From Firmicutes bacterium HGW-Firmicutes-1 (GTDB taxonomy: Bacteria; Bacillota; Clostridia; Lachnospirales; Vallitaleaceae), in the NCBI GenBank assembly GCA_002841625.1, contig PHAG01000013.1, forward strand, positions 53,343 through 117,342: 64,000 nt of DNA. Direction: 5' to 3'. This document shows positions 7,519-17,669 of this stretch, piece after piece; within the stretch, counting starts at the first letter, position 1, and each line of letters starts with the position of its first letter. The position numbers and the translations under genes are program-made. The notes below the pieces were generated by a model. It ran no database searches. It was not told where the DNA came from and was given only the letters and a program-made list of their open reading frames with translations.

Positions 7519-8892
7519 TTAAAGTTCAAGTGTATGAAACTTACCATTGAATTTAATAATCCACATCAATTTGGCCTTGTTTTCTTCCATTACATACCCC
7601 AAACACATGTCTTCAAGTTCCCCTTTACCCACATCAAAGCTACCAATAAAGCTATTTAAAGCATCTTCTAACCTACTTTTAAACACTTCTTGACCTTCTA
7701 ACCCATTGATTGCAATAAGTACCCTTTTATATTTTACAACTTTCCCATTTTCAACTGTAATTTCCATAGGATATTTCATGTGAATATTTGTTAACTTTTG
7801 CTGATCCATGAGTAATGGCAACCCATCATATCCATATTTATAATAAAAAATTGTTTTTTTATCTAATACTGTATAGGCTTTCAGATAGTAATCTTGAGTC
7901 GATAGAAGAACATCTTTCGCTAAAAAGGTTTCTGCAACATTGAAGCATTCCGAAACATTTAAAGAGGTATTGTTATCACTTAAAACGCTTGAATACTCAA
8001 ATACTGCACCATTGTTGTATTTGACTATGGTATCATCATCACCATAAATCATAACATCTATGTTTGGTATTGTCCATTTAACATTGGGCGTATCAAAAAA
8101 ACCGTTTACAAATTTTTCCAAGTCCTCTTTTTCAAAATTTTCATCTGTAATAAAAGGGGTACTAAAGCTTAAGCCATTGTTATATTGCAGGTTTTCAGTC
8201 GGCAAAGGCAGTAAAATATTTTCATTAAATTGTTCAATATCATTTTTCAAAGAAGATATATACGGCGGAAAACTTTTGTCTTCCATTTTATTTATATAGG
8301 CTTTAATACTCTTGTTTTCTTCCCTTAGTTCATTTTGACCTAGGGAAAAGACGTATACATCACCTGTTTGATCATCTATGAAATATGCCTTAATTTTATC
8401 CGTTTTTTCTTTTGCAGGGATTAAACCCATCGTTTTGGTTGAGGAAAGATTCTTAAACGATGATTCACTCACATTTAAGTCCCTTGCTAGTGCTTCTTTC
8501 GTCATAGACAAAGATAGTGCAAAGATCAACCCTCTGCTTTGCCACAGCTTACTATCTTCTTCATAAACATCTTCTAACTTACCCTTGCTTAACACTTTTG
8601 TAAAAGCTTTCATACTCGCTGTTAAGAGTTTGTCATAATCTAAATTTTTCTTCTGAATAATCGTGAAATCCTTATCCGAGGCGCCTAAAAACACGCCAAG
8701 CATATGTGGTTCTGCCATATAAGCTCTATCCGGTTGCCCTTTAGGCTCACTTATGATCGCTACGGTCTTATCCAGAAAACTATAAAAAAAGTTACGGTCT
8801 GATATATTATCAAACCATAACGTTATTATTTGGTAAATACTAGTCAAAATTAATAAGCCTAAAATTAAGGATTTTACTACTGATTTATTCAT
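7519..8892 (-). CDS. yycH: YycH-like regulator of the WalRK two-component system
   Basis: A 457-residue protein with an N-terminal TM helix (SLILGLLILTSIYQIITLWF) and a large extracytoplasmic region, the topology and length of YycH. It opens with the family-like pattern of an anchor followed by WFDNISD. It should act outside the membrane, together with YycI, to tune WalK activity. RBS AAGGTGG precedes the ATG. It overlaps nothing and lies 9 bases after the secreted unknown protein that separates it from walK. Assignment is by topology, size and synteny more than by motif. Confidence 0.75.
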   Translation of the reverse strand: MNKSVVKSLILGLLILTSIYQIITLWFDNISDRNFFYSFLDKTVAIISEPKGQPDRAYMAEPHMLGVFLGASDKDFTIIQKKNLDYDKLLTASMKAFTKVLSKGKLEDVYEEDSKLWQSRGLIFALSLSMTKEALARDLNVSESSFKNLSSTKTMGLIPAKEKTDKIKAYFIDDQTGDVYVFSLGQNELREENKSIKAYINKMEDKSFPPYISSLKNDIEQFNENILLPLPTENLQYNNGLSFSTPFITDENFEKEDLEKFVNGFFDTPNVKWTIPNIDVMIYGDDDTIVKYNNGAVFEYSSVLSDNNTSLNVSECFNVAETFLAKDVLLSTQDYYLKAYTVLDKKTIFYYKYGYDGLPLLMDQQKLTNIHMKYPMEITVENGKVVKYKRVLIAINGLEGQEVFKSRLEDALNSFIGSFDVGKGELEDMCLGYVMEENKAKLMWIIKFNGKFHTLEL

Positions 8893-8901
8893 AAAGCCAC
8901 C

Positions 8902-9561
8902 TTATTTACTCCAAGAATTCACTGGAGATTCAATCATTTGCTTAATCATTGAACCTTGTGTTGTTTTTGTTTCGCTTGGTGCAGTCTTTTCTGGTTGAAA
9001 TAAATTAATTTGAAGATTTTCTAGGTTGTCTTTTGTTTTCTCTTCTTTAACAGTAATCTTAAATAACCTATACAAAATCAAGTCACCTTTCTTAACCGCA
9101 ATGACTATATGATTCTCTCCTGTCTTTAGGCGGACAGACGAATTATACACTCCAGAGGCACCAATTTTTTGTATTGATTGGTCAGAAGTCATAACGTTTC
9201 CATTTTTCGAAACATTAAAAACATTTACACCAACTATTGTTTGTTCATCACCCTTGCCAGATAATATCTTCTCATCTGCAAACGTAATAATAGAAAACTT
9301 ACTATATCCTTTATTTAAAACAAAAACCTTGTAATCATCAATATCTTCGATATCATCCTTTGATATACTTTTTCCATCCTTGGAAACTGAATATAACCCT
9401 AAGCTTCCCTTTGTTGCCTTTTCTGAAAGGTCACCTTGATCAATTTTAAAGGTTAGAAAAAATGTATCCTGATCATTATCTGGCGCAGCATATGCACTTA
9501 TAGAAAAACTGAATGCCATCAACAAAAAAGCCGCTAGAAAAACTATCTTTTTCAAATACAT
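8902..9561 (-). CDS. Secreted protein of unknown function inside the wal operon
   Basis: A 219-residue protein with a clear signal peptide (MYLKKIVFLAAFLLMAFS, cleavage probably after AYA) and a beta-rich mature part (TFFLTFKIDQGD, NHIVIAVKKGDLILYRLFKI) reminiscent of an Ig-like or cell-surface domain. I do not recognise a family. The upstream ATG at 9597 lacks a ribosome site, whereas the ATG at 9561 follows GGAGGTG. It lies between walK and yycH on the same strand, where Bacilli have no extra gene, so it may be a further extracellular partner of the Wal system or a cell-wall protein under the same control (inference). Confidence 0.8.
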   Translation of the reverse strand: MYLKKIVFLAAFLLMAFSFSISAYAAPDNDQDTFFLTFKIDQGDLSEKATKGSLGLYSVSKDGKSISKDDIEDIDDYKVFVLNKGYSKFSIITFADEKILSGKGDEQTIVGVNVFNVSKNGNVMTSDQSIQKIGASGVYNSSVRLKTGENHIVIAVKKGDLILYRLFKITVKEEKTKDNLENLQINLFQPEKTAPSETKTTQGSMIKQMIESPVNSWSK

Positions 9562-9640
9562 ACGTACACCTCCTTCGATAGAATTCGTTAGTACCATAAT
9601 TATACAAAACCAATGTTACAGTTTCATTACAAACCCATAA

Positions 9641-11407
9641 CTATTTCCTAACACTTACCATGGGAAAACTTAGAAAGAAGCAGGTTCCCTTTCCAAATAT
9701 ACTGGTGAAGGTTATTTGTCCTCCATGATATTCCATGATTTCTTTGGCAATTGAAAGTCCTAAGCCTGTACCTCCCATTTCCCTCGATCTAGCCTTATCA
9801 ACGCGGTAAAATCTTTCAAATATTCTTGGCACGTCCTCTTCTGGGATTCCAAACCCTGTGTCTTGAATTTTAATGATTGCATAGTTTTCTTGTTCATATA
9901 TATTTACATCTGTAGTGGAATCTTCCGGACTATACTTAACAGCATTCGAAATAATATTTTTAATAACCTGTTCAATTCTATTTGCATCACCAACCACCTT
10001 ATATACAGCTTTGCTTGGATGATAATTCAACTTTTGACTCTTTTTATCAGCATGAATCTGGTATTTTTCTATACTTTCCTCTAACAACATATTGAGGTTA
10101 AGTTCTTCCATAATGAAGGTAGTTTGCTTGTTATCGAGCTTAGATAGGTCGAGTAAATCCTGCACAAGTGCCGTCATCCTATCCCCTTCATAATTAATCA
10201 CATTTAAAAAATTCATAGCAACGTCTTTTTCATTAAGCGCTCCATCTAATAGGGTTTCCGTATAACTTTTTATAGTAGTTAATGGCGTTCTTAGTTCGTG
10301 AGATACGTTTGCAACGAACTCTTTTTGCATTTCTTCTAGCTTTTTATGTTCTGTAATATCTTGAATAACACAGATCATTCCAACCTGGGTTTCTGATTGA
10401 CTCAAGAACTTAGCAAGACAAAGATTATAATAACGTGCGCCAACTTTAATGATATGTTGCACCGCATCATTCATTACCTTATTAAATATTGTTCTATAAG
10501 GCACTTCTGAATATTCAGAAAAAACATCTTTGTAGGTCTTTTGTGCTGTAATCTTTAACATGTCAACAGAAGCAGGATTATAATGGGTTAGTACACCATC
10601 TTTATCAAAAACCAATATGCCATCGGTCATATGTGAAAATACAATTTCTAGCTTGTTTTTTTCACCGGAAATCTGCTCCAATGTATCTTTTAAGGAAGCC
10701 GCCATAGTGTTAAAGTTATCTGTTAATTGCCCAATTTCATCATTTGAATAGAGCCTGATTGGATCATCTAAATGACCAGCAGCCATATCCTTAGCTTTTT
10801 TTGTTAAAATACTAATTGGCTTCGTTAAAAATCCAGAAAAAAGGTAACCTAATACACCTGCCATAGCAATTGCCAGAATCATTACAAGGACAATTACTTG
10901 AACAATATCCTGAAGCATAGACTTTATTTTTTCTGTTGAGGCTAATATGTAAACGACATATTCCACTTTATCCTCATAATATACTGCGCTTGCAAATCCC
11001 CTATACTCAACTGCTGCTCCATCCAAGTGGACGCTATCTAGCTTATCAGTTTTATCTCCATACAACGCACCCATTACTTGAGGATAATAAAAGCTATCTG
11101 TAGCTAGCTTTTCCGAATTTGGAAAAACAATATCACCTTTTTTATCTAGTAAATATATTTTTTTATCATAATAAACATTGCTATTTGTTTCAATAAATTG
11201 CTTTAAAGAGTTTCCTATTTCATCGGGGTTTGCTTCATCGTCGATATAATGCTTTATTAGATTTGCATTTTGCTCTAACTCTTTTTTCATATTTTTATAT
11301 TCATTACTACTTGTTTGCCAAATGATTAAAGAACCACTCATGATCATTACGATGATGACCAAAAGAACATATATGATGATCATTCTCCACTTTATACTAT
11401 TTGCCAT
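9641..11407 (-). CDS. walK: Sensor histidine kinase WalK
   Basis: WalK (VicK/YycG) senses cell-wall status and phosphorylates WalR. The 588-residue protein shows TM1 (about 8-30), an extracellular sensor loop of roughly 130 residues, TM2 (about 166-188), a HAMP linker (GFLTKPISILTKKAKDM), a PAS domain (about 250-355), a HisKA helix with the phospho-acceptor His in ANVSHELRTPLTT, and the ATPase domain with N box NIISNAVKYS, DTGFGI and GGTGLGLSIAKEI. This is the full Wal architecture. It follows walR by 32 bases in one operon continuing to yycH and yycI. Confidence 0.93.
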   Translation of the reverse strand: MANSIKWRMIIIYVLLVIIVMIMSGSLIIWQTSSNEYKNMKKELEQNANLIKHYIDDEANPDEIGNSLKQFIETNSNVYYDKKIYLLDKKGDIVFPNSEKLATDSFYYPQVMGALYGDKTDKLDSVHLDGAAVEYRGFASAVYYEDKVEYVVYILASTEKIKSMLQDIVQVIVLVMILAIAMAGVLGYLFSGFLTKPISILTKKAKDMAAGHLDDPIRLYSNDEIGQLTDNFNTMAASLKDTLEQISGEKNKLEIVFSHMTDGILVFDKDGVLTHYNPASVDMLKITAQKTYKDVFSEYSEVPYRTIFNKVMNDAVQHIIKVGARYYNLCLAKFLSQSETQVGMICVIQDITEHKKLEEMQKEFVANVSHELRTPLTTIKSYTETLLDGALNEKDVAMNFLNVINYEGDRMTALVQDLLDLSKLDNKQTTFIMEELNLNMLLEESIEKYQIHADKKSQKLNYHPSKAVYKVVGDANRIEQVIKNIISNAVKYSPEDSTTDVNIYEQENYAIIKIQDTGFGIPEEDVPRIFERFYRVDKARSREMGGTGLGLSIAKEIMEYHGGQITFTSIFGKGTCFFLSFPMVSVRK

Positions 11408-11439
11408 TGTTTATCCTGCCTTTGTTATAGAAGGAATCC

Positions 11440-12129
11440 CTATCCTTTAAAATAGTATCCAATACCTCTTTTGGTTAATACGTACTTTGGATTAGAGGAA
11501 TCTTCCTCGACCTTTTCTCTTAATCTTCTCACTGTCACGTCTACTGTTCTTACATCACCAAAGTACTCATAGCCCCATACCTTTTCTAGCAGCTGCTCTC
11601 TTGTAAATATTTGTTCCTTTTGAGTAGCTAAGAATACCAGTAGCTCATATTCTCTAACGGTTAGGTCAATCACTACATCGCTTTTCCTTACTTCATATCT
11701 ATCTAAGTTGATAACCATATGATCAAAGGTTAGTTCTTTTGCCTGGTCAAGTTCCTTCACATCCATGGCACGTCTTCTAATATTTGCTTTCACTCTAGCA
11801 AGCACTTCTCTCACACTAAAAGGCTTCGTTACATAATCATCTGCACCAAATTCTAAGCCAATCACCTTATCTACTTCCTCTGCTTTAGCAGTTAACATGA
11901 TAATAGGTGTATTGGATTCACTGCGAATTTCCTTACATACTTGTAATCCATCTATTTTTGGCATCATAATGTCTAGAAGTACTAAATCCGGGTTCTTCTC
12001 GCGAAATAGTTTTAACCCGTCTTCTCCATTATATGCCTTAATTACTTCATATCCATCACGTCTTAAATTAAACTCTAAGATATCTACAATAGCCTTTTCA
12101 TCATCAACTACCAATATTGTATTATTCAT
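11440..12129 (-). CDS. walR: Response regulator WalR
   Basis: An OmpR-family regulator of 229 residues with a receiver domain (VVDDEKAIVD acidic pair, phospho-Asp in LVLLDIMMP, Lys in DDYVTKPF) and a C-terminal winged helix (TVREYELLVFLA, VRTVDVTVRRLREKVE). WalR controls cell-wall hydrolase and division genes and is essential in many Firmicutes. The adjacent LysM/M23 hydrolase upstream is the kind of gene it regulates, but no WalR box was established here. RBS GGGGTGG. First gene of walR-walK-unknown-yycH-yycI. Confidence 0.95.
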   Translation of the reverse strand: MNNTILVVDDEKAIVDILEFNLRRDGYEVIKAYNGEDGLKLFREKNPDLVLLDIMMPKIDGLQVCKEIRSESNTPIIMLTAKAEEVDKVIGLEFGADDYVTKPFSVREVLARVKANIRRRAMDVKELDQAKELTFDHMVINLDRYEVRKSDVVIDLTVREYELLVFLATQKEQIFTREQLLEKVWGYEYFGDVRTVDVTVRRLREKVEEDSSNPKYVLTKRGIGYYFKG

Positions 12130-12179
12130 ATTCCACCCCTTTTAAAATTTCTTCTTCCTCATCTATGGTTTCTAAGAAA

Positions 12180-12208
12180 ATCATACCAAAACAAATGCAT
12201 TTAGTAAA
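12180..12208 (-). promoter_or_regulatory. walR operon promoter
   Basis: Minus-strand TTTACT (12203-12208), 17-base spacer, TATGAT (12180-12185), about 50 bases upstream of walR and downstream of the M23-gene terminator. Confidence 0.5.
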
Positions 12209-12240
12209 GAATAATCTACACTTCCTACTCAAGAACAAGA

Positions 12241-12268
12241 AAGGCACACCATTTATCGGGTGTGCCTT
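12241..12268 (-). terminator. Terminator of the M23 peptidase gene
   Basis: AAGGCACACC (12241-12250) pairs with GGTGTGCCTT (12259-12268). Read leftward, a T-rich run (TTTCTTGTTCTTG) follows the stem. It separates the peptidase gene from the wal operon. Confidence 0.8.
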
Positions 12269-12284
12269 ATCTCCTATATATTCA

Positions 12285-13898
12285 TTAATTTATATAATTC
12301 ATAGGATTTACTGGAGTACCATCGAATCTTATTTCGAAATGGCAATGAGGTCCTGTACTCTGTCCTGTACTACCTACTTTTGCAATTTCTTGATATTGGC
12401 CAACTTGTTGGCCTTCAGATACACTAATACTGCTGCAGTGACCATATTTTGTAGTTTCTCCATTACCATGATCAACAATAACCAAGTTTCCGTAACCACC
12501 AGACCAGCCAGCAAAAGTTACAACTCCTCCATCGGCAGCTCTAATTGTAGTTCCTGTTGAAGCTGCAAGGTCAATCCCATAATGGAAACCACCCCATCTA
12601 TATCCATATCCCGAAGACAAGGTATAGCTTGATAACGGCATTATATAAGATCCCGTTGCGCCCTTAGAAGGCAATGCTTTTGTACCTTTTTCAATTACTT
12701 TATCTTTAGGTTCTTTCAGTATTTCTTCTTTAGAAGTTGTCCTGCTTACTTCATTCCCATTCACCTTTTTAACCAAAGCCGTGATTTGTTTTTCACCATC
12801 AGCACCAGCATCGATTACAGTGTTAGAACCTACATATTTATTAGCGTTGTCAACATAGGTAGTCTTTCTTTCAATAGGAGCCTTGTATACGACTTCCTCT
12901 GTTGTTGTAATGGAAAGCTCAGGTTCTGGCACCATTACAATCAATTCTTCGCCAATTTTAATTAGCTCATTGTTATCTAAGCTAGGATTCATTTGAATTA
13001 AAGTATCTAAAGACATATTATTGTCAGATGCTATTGTTGAAGGACAATCCCCTGACTTAACCATATATTTTTGAGGTTCTTGATTTTCTTTTGTAATAAG
13101 CTCTGTCGCTTCTTCAATAGATAATATCTTAGTAGCATCAACAAAGGTTTCTACTATAACAACTTCCTCGGTAAATTCTACCCCAACCGTTTTCCCTTTG
13201 TTAGGATCTCCTGCACCTGTCAAAGTGCCTTCTGCTAAAGTCGAATTTTCAACATTCTTAGTTTCAGCAGCTGTAGCGAAGCTTCTGTCATTATCAAGTG
13301 ATTCTTTCGCAGATACGATCTTTGGTGTTTCTACCATACTATTGTAGGGGTTAATACTTAGCGTAACGTTAAACTGCGTTTGATCGGATACATAAGAATC
13401 TTGTGCATTCTGAAGTACCTTTCTTACTGCATCTTCATTCTCAACTGCGATTACAAAGTCTTCACCTATCCTCATTGCATAGGCCTTAACTTTAATTACA
13501 TCAATACCTTCCTTAATCGCAAGTTGCATATCCGAAACTAAGTCTTCAGTAATTGCGTATTCCTTAGTTGCAGAAAACTCTTCAAAATACTTAATGTCTG
13601 GTGCTACATCTGGATTATACCCAAGTTCTTGACTTAAGTTGTCTATTGCTTGTTTAATAGCCGCTTCGCCTTGCTCTCTTGTCTCTACCAAACCTAGATT
13701 TTCACCATTGATAAAAATTCTAAAGCTATTGGTCGCCCACGCTTCTTGAACACCTTGATTATGTGTGTTCCTATAATTAAATGCTGTGGATGTTAATGTG
13801 ATTGTTCCTAATACTACTACTAGAACAGTTATATATAATGCAAGCTCTTTTCTGCGAATAGTCGAGATATATTTTTTAACTTTACTAATTAGATGCAC
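12285..13898 (-). CDS. Membrane-anchored LysM/G5/M23 peptidoglycan endopeptidase
   Basis: A 537-residue cell-wall hydrolase. An N-terminal TM anchor (ALYITVLVVVLGTITL, about 20-38) is followed by an alpha/beta region, a LysM module (about 283-330, YMVKSGDCPSTIASDNN), a G5 domain (about 335-405, with EEVVYKAPIERKTTYV), and a C-terminal M23 LytM-type domain. The zinc site is complete: HYGIDLA (His and Asp), GHC, and HCHFEIRF. It probably cleaves cross-bridge peptides in peptidoglycan at the outer membrane face. The start is GTG at 13898 with AGGAGGT. It is monocistronic, next to walRK; WalR regulation would be typical but is not shown. Confidence 0.93.
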   Translation of the reverse strand: MHLISKVKKYISTIRRKELALYITVLVVVLGTITLTSTAFNYRNTHNQGVQEAWATNSFRIFINGENLGLVETREQGEAAIKQAIDNLSQELGYNPDVAPDIKYFEEFSATKEYAITEDLVSDMQLAIKEGIDVIKVKAYAMRIGEDFVIAVENEDAVRKVLQNAQDSYVSDQTQFNVTLSINPYNSMVETPKIVSAKESLDNDRSFATAAETKNVENSTLAEGTLTGAGDPNKGKTVGVEFTEEVVIVETFVDATKILSIEEATELITKENQEPQKYMVKSGDCPSTIASDNNMSLDTLIQMNPSLDNNELIKIGEELIVMVPEPELSITTTEEVVYKAPIERKTTYVDNANKYVGSNTVIDAGADGEKQITALVKKVNGNEVSRTTSKEEILKEPKDKVIEKGTKALPSKGATGSYIMPLSSYTLSSGYGYRWGGFHYGIDLAASTGTTIRAADGGVVTFAGWSGGYGNLVIVDHGNGETTKYGHCSSISVSEGQQVGQYQEIAKVGSTGQSTGPHCHFEIRFDGTPVNPMNYIN

Positions 13899-14070
13899 TC
13901 GTTTACCTCCTAACTCTTTTTACGTAACACTTTTGTAACAACTTTATTAAATCTTAACATATTTACAATAATTTGTAAAGTCTTTTTGTTTGAAATACAC
14001 CTGTGCATCCTATATAGGTTATGAAGAACCGTTGTTTATCAAGGGTTTTCGTGTTGGGAAAATTTGATTC

Positions 14071-14099
14071 TTGAATAAGTTGTGAAATAATAATACAAT
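14071..14099 (+). promoter_or_regulatory. Promoter of the rightward S-layer gene
   Basis: TTGAAT (14071-14076), 17-base spacer, TACAAT (14094-14099). The implied leader is about 85-90 bases and ends in AAGGAGGACG before the ATG at 14191. Confidence 0.6.
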
Positions 14100-14190
14100 A
14101 CACATATGCCGCGGTTGACATAAGTAGTCACCATAAGGCAGGAGCACATTGAAAACTTATAAACCCAAATTTTAAGGAGGACGTATTTTA

Positions 14191-17100
14191 ATGAGAACAT
14201 TATTAAAAAAACTCACTGCTTCCGTGTTAGCACTTGCGATTATATTATCTAGTTCAACATTCGCATTTGCAGCAGAGGCAACTAACGCTTCTAAGCTTAA
14301 CGATCTTGGTCTACTTCTAAATGTAACAGACGCAGAGCTTAGTGCAGAATTAACAAGAGAGATTGGCCTTACAATGATTCTTAAATCATTAGGCTACACA
14401 CAAGCAGATGCAGATGCAGCTGTTGCAACATCACCTTTTACAGATGTGAAAGGATGGTCAGCAGGCTGGGCAGCTCTTGCATTCTCAAAAGGAATCACAG
14501 TTGGTACTTCAGCTACAACTTTCGCTCCTACAGCAAAGTTAACTGAAAAAGAATTTGTAGCTTTCCAATTAAGAGCATTGGGCTATGACACAACTCAAGC
14601 ATGGGACAACGCAGCTACATTAGCGGTTTCAGCTGGTCTTGTTTCAGCTGGTGACTTACTAGACGCTACAACTTATACGAAAACGAATGCTGCTGAAGTT
14701 ATGTTCGCTGCATTAACTGCAACTATTCAAGGGGTTACACCTGCGGTTAAAATGATTGATCAATTAATCACAAAAGGTGTTACTACTGAAGCTAAGGCTA
14801 TTGCAGCTGGTGTTAAGTCAGCTTATGTACCATTAGCAGTATCATCAATAACAGCACTTAACCTTAACCAAATCGTAGTTACCTTCACACAACCAGTAGA
14901 TGAAACTTCAGCTGAAACAGCTGCAAACTACTCACTTGGTGGCGTTGATCTTACTACAGATAACAAATTCGAACTTCAAGCAGATATGAAAACACTTGTT
15001 ATCAATTTAGACGTAGCTAAAACTCAATATGCAAAAGCAATCTTTAAAGTAAAAGCTAATGTAGTATTCGGTGATAACGCTTCTGTTGAAACAGTGCCAA
15101 CATTATCTCAAGAAATGACTTTCTCAGACGTAGCTGTTCCTACAGTTAAATCTGTAACTGTAACAGGCAACAAAAAGTTAACAGTAGAATTTACTGAAAC
15201 AGTAAAAATACCAGCTGCTTTCATCGCTGCTGCAGGTACTAAATTTAAAATTGATGGTCAATACTTAACAAACATGGCATTTACAAGTGCAACTGCTATT
15301 AACGCTACAGCTAACGCTCCTGTATATGCAAACAAAATCGAATTAAACTTCAATACAGCTATTGCTGCTGGCGCTCATAACTTAACAGTTCTTGAAGGCA
15401 ATACAACTGATTTAATCGACGCAGCAGGCTTCAAGTTATCAGAACAAGTGATTGGATTTACAGTAGTTTCTGTAACAAATGCTCCTTCAGTAGTAAGTGT
15501 TGCTGGAGAAACAAACGGAACAATCTATGTAACATATGACAGAAGCATGGATACAAGTGCGTTAACAGAAACAAGCTACAAAATGAATGGAACAGTATTA
15601 ACAGTAGTAGGTACTTTCAAAACTGGAACAAATGACACAGTAGTTAAATTTACAGGTGTTCCAAGTATCTCTACAGGCGCTAACGTTCTTACAATCGTAA
15701 AAGATACCGTAAAAGATTCTTATGGCAACAAATTAAATTCAAGTGAAGACTCAAGAATTTCTTTTAATGCTTCAAATGATACTATTAAACCTACAGTAAC
15801 AAGTGTTTCTGCACTTACAAACACAAAAGTTAGAGTTAAATTTAGTGAAGCAGTTGCTAATGCTTACGCAGTAAACTTAGCAAACTACAAATTAAAAGAT
15901 AGTACTGGTGCTACAGTTTCTCTTTCAATTGCACCTGCTGCTGTTGGATCAACTCCAACTGACACTTACGATCTTACAACTCCAGCTTTAACAGGTTCTA
16001 ACTATACTTTAGAAATCAAAAATATCGTAGACACTGCAGCAACTCCAAACGCAATGGATACTCATACTGCAACATTTAACGGAAAAGATGATGTAGCTCC
16101 TACAGTAACAGAAGCTCTTCAAATCGGTGCTTCTCCATCACAAAAGGTAGCAGTATTATTCTCAGAAGCTATGGACACTGCAACATTAACAAACTCTGCT
16201 AACTACTACTACATTGACAACGCTGGAACACCTGTAACACGTGCTCTTCCAGGAGGAACAACAATCGTAGCAGGACCTGATAACAAATCAGTTGAAATTA
16301 CATTCCCTTCTTCTTACCAAGTTAATGGCGCAGCTGCAACAGAATACAGTGTCATTAAAATAGTAACTGGAAATGTAAAAGACATAGCTGGTAACATGTT
16401 ATCTAACATTTCTTCAACTAACGTAATTGCTGCTGCTGGTGCAGGTACAGTTAAACCAGATTATGTAACAGATACTTTTAAATTAACTTCAGCTTCAGGT
16501 AAAGTAACTGCTGAATTTGAATTAGATCAAAACATTACAGCATTAGCAATAGCTGATTTCCAAGTAGCTGGTCAAACTCCAGATTCAGGATATATCTCTG
16601 GTAAAAAGATTGTTCTTGAATTCACAAATGCAGCAAAAATGACAGCTATCAAAGCAGCAGGTACTGGTGCACAATTAACATCTGTAGCTCAAACATCAAC
16701 TAATATTTACGGAACAATTATTACAGCATTCGCAGCTAAGAATGTATATGAAGACATGATCGCTCCATCATTATTAACAATAACTGCTGGTGCAGATGCT
16801 TCAAAAGTTAACCTTAAATTCTCAGAAGCAGTAGATGCTACAATCCTCGGATTATACACTGACGACTTTACAGTTGAATCAGGTGGCCAAGTAATCACAG
16901 TTTCTTCAGTAACAATCACTACAACAACAGTTGCAAACGATACATTGGTTCTTAACCTTGCAACTCCAGTAGTAACATCTGTAAGCGTTAAAGCAGATGC
17001 AAACAAAATTAGTGTTAAAGACTTAGGTAACGACATCGCAGAAACTGCAAACATGTACTCACCTGCAACTTCTGACAAAGATGGTACTAAAGGTGCATTA

Positions 17101-17439
17101 GCAGATACTTACGCACCACAAATCGTTACTATGACTGAAAATGGTACAGCAACTGTATTAACAGTAACATTTAACGAAGCAGTTAACGCAGCTGCAGCAG
17201 TAGTAAACGGTAACTGGACATTTACACCTGCTGGTCCTGCTAATCCAATCGTAAGTGTAACATTAAGTGCTGATGGTAAGGTTGCAACAGTAACTCTTAC
17301 AGGCGCAGCTCTTGCTGGCGACGCATTATTAGTAGGCGCAGCAGTAGTTGACTCCGCAGCAAATGCTCCTGATGCAGACTTCGATAACGGAACTCGTGGT
17401 GCTGGCGCAGCTGGTGCTGGAGCATACACTATTGACTAA
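14191..17439 (+). CDS. Large S-layer protein with SLH-type anchor and Ig-like repeats (copy A)
   Basis: A 1082-residue secreted surface protein. It has a signal peptide (about 1-28, ending AFAAEA), an SLH-type cell-wall anchoring region (about 35-210; FTDVKGWSAGWAALAFSKGI, YDTTQAWDNAATLAV, EVMFAALTATIQGV), then a series of SbsA-like beta-sandwich domains with motifs such as VTVTGNKKLTVEFTETV and TKVRVKFSEAV, and a Gly/Ala-rich end. Codon use is strongly biased (GCA/GCT, ACA), as in highly expressed S-layer genes, and it has its own promoter and strong terminator. Its anchor is almost identical to that of the S-layer protein at 32460-36080 while the Ig-like parts have diverged. Probably a structural S-layer subunit. 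Confidence 0.9.
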   Translation: MRTLLKKLTASVLALAIILSSSTFAFAAEATNASKLNDLGLLLNVTDAELSAELTREIGLTMILKSLGYTQADADAAVATSPFTDVKGWSAGWAALAFSKGITVGTSATTFAPTAKLTEKEFVAFQLRALGYDTTQAWDNAATLAVSAGLVSAGDLLDATTYTKTNAAEVMFAALTATIQGVTPAVKMIDQLITKGVTTEAKAIAAGVKSAYVPLAVSSITALNLNQIVVTFTQPVDETSAETAANYSLGGVDLTTDNKFELQADMKTLVINLDVAKTQYAKAIFKVKANVVFGDNASVETVPTLSQEMTFSDVAVPTVKSVTVTGNKKLTVEFTETVKIPAAFIAAAGTKFKIDGQYLTNMAFTSATAINATANAPVYANKIELNFNTAIAAGAHNLTVLEGNTTDLIDAAGFKLSEQVIGFTVVSVTNAPSVVSVAGETNGTIYVTYDRSMDTSALTETSYKMNGTVLTVVGTFKTGTNDTVVKFTGVPSISTGANVLTIVKDTVKDSYGNKLNSSEDSRISFNASNDTIKPTVTSVSALTNTKVRVKFSEAVANAYAVNLANYKLKDSTGATVSLSIAPAAVGSTPTDTYDLTTPALTGSNYTLEIKNIVDTAATPNAMDTHTATFNGKDDVAPTVTEALQIGASPSQKVAVLFSEAMDTATLTNSANYYYIDNAGTPVTRALPGGTTIVAGPDNKSVEITFPSSYQVNGAAATEYSVIKIVTGNVKDIAGNMLSNISSTNVIAAAGAGTVKPDYVTDTFKLTSASGKVTAEFELDQNITALAIADFQVAGQTPDSGYISGKKIVLEFTNAAKMTAIKAAGTGAQLTSVAQTSTNIYGTIITAFAAKNVYEDMIAPSLLTITAGADASKVNLKFSEAVDATILGLYTDDFTVESGGQVITVSSVTITTTTVANDTLVLNLATPVVTSVSVKADANKISVKDLGNDIAETANMYSPATSDKDGTKGALADTYAPQIVTMTENGTATVLTVTFNEAVNAAAAVVNGNWTFTPAGPANPIVSVTLSADGKVATVTLTGAALAGDALLVGAAVVDSAANAPDADFDNGTRGAGAAGAGAYTID
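14598..14643 (+). repeat. 46-base perfect inverted repeat, left copy (S-layer anchor)
   Basis: The 46 bases at 14598-14643 are the exact reverse complement of 35631-35676. They lie in a longer block of about 270 bases, roughly 93% identical by eye, within the two oppositely oriented S-layer genes. Confidence 0.9.
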
Positions 17440-17485
17440 TAGTAGCCTTCAACGAAGTTAAGTAATAAGTTAAAGATTAAGACTC

Positions 17486-17520
17486 AACAACCCAACAGTG
17501 TATGCTGTTGGGTTGTTTTT
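17486..17520 (+). terminator. Terminator of S-layer gene A
   Basis: AACAACCCAACAG pairs with CTGTTGGGTTGTT around a 6-base loop, followed by a T run. The second S-layer gene ends in a related stem at 32345-32380. Confidence 0.9.
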
Positions 17521-17669
17521 TTAATATAATGATACGATTTTTACTAGTACTTTGACGCTGGTTGACCTACCCCTATATTTAAGTATTTGTATTGAGATTC
17601 CTTCAAGTAAAATCCTCTTACAATAAACATCCTGTTATTTATACAGAACAATTAATAATATATTAGTTA

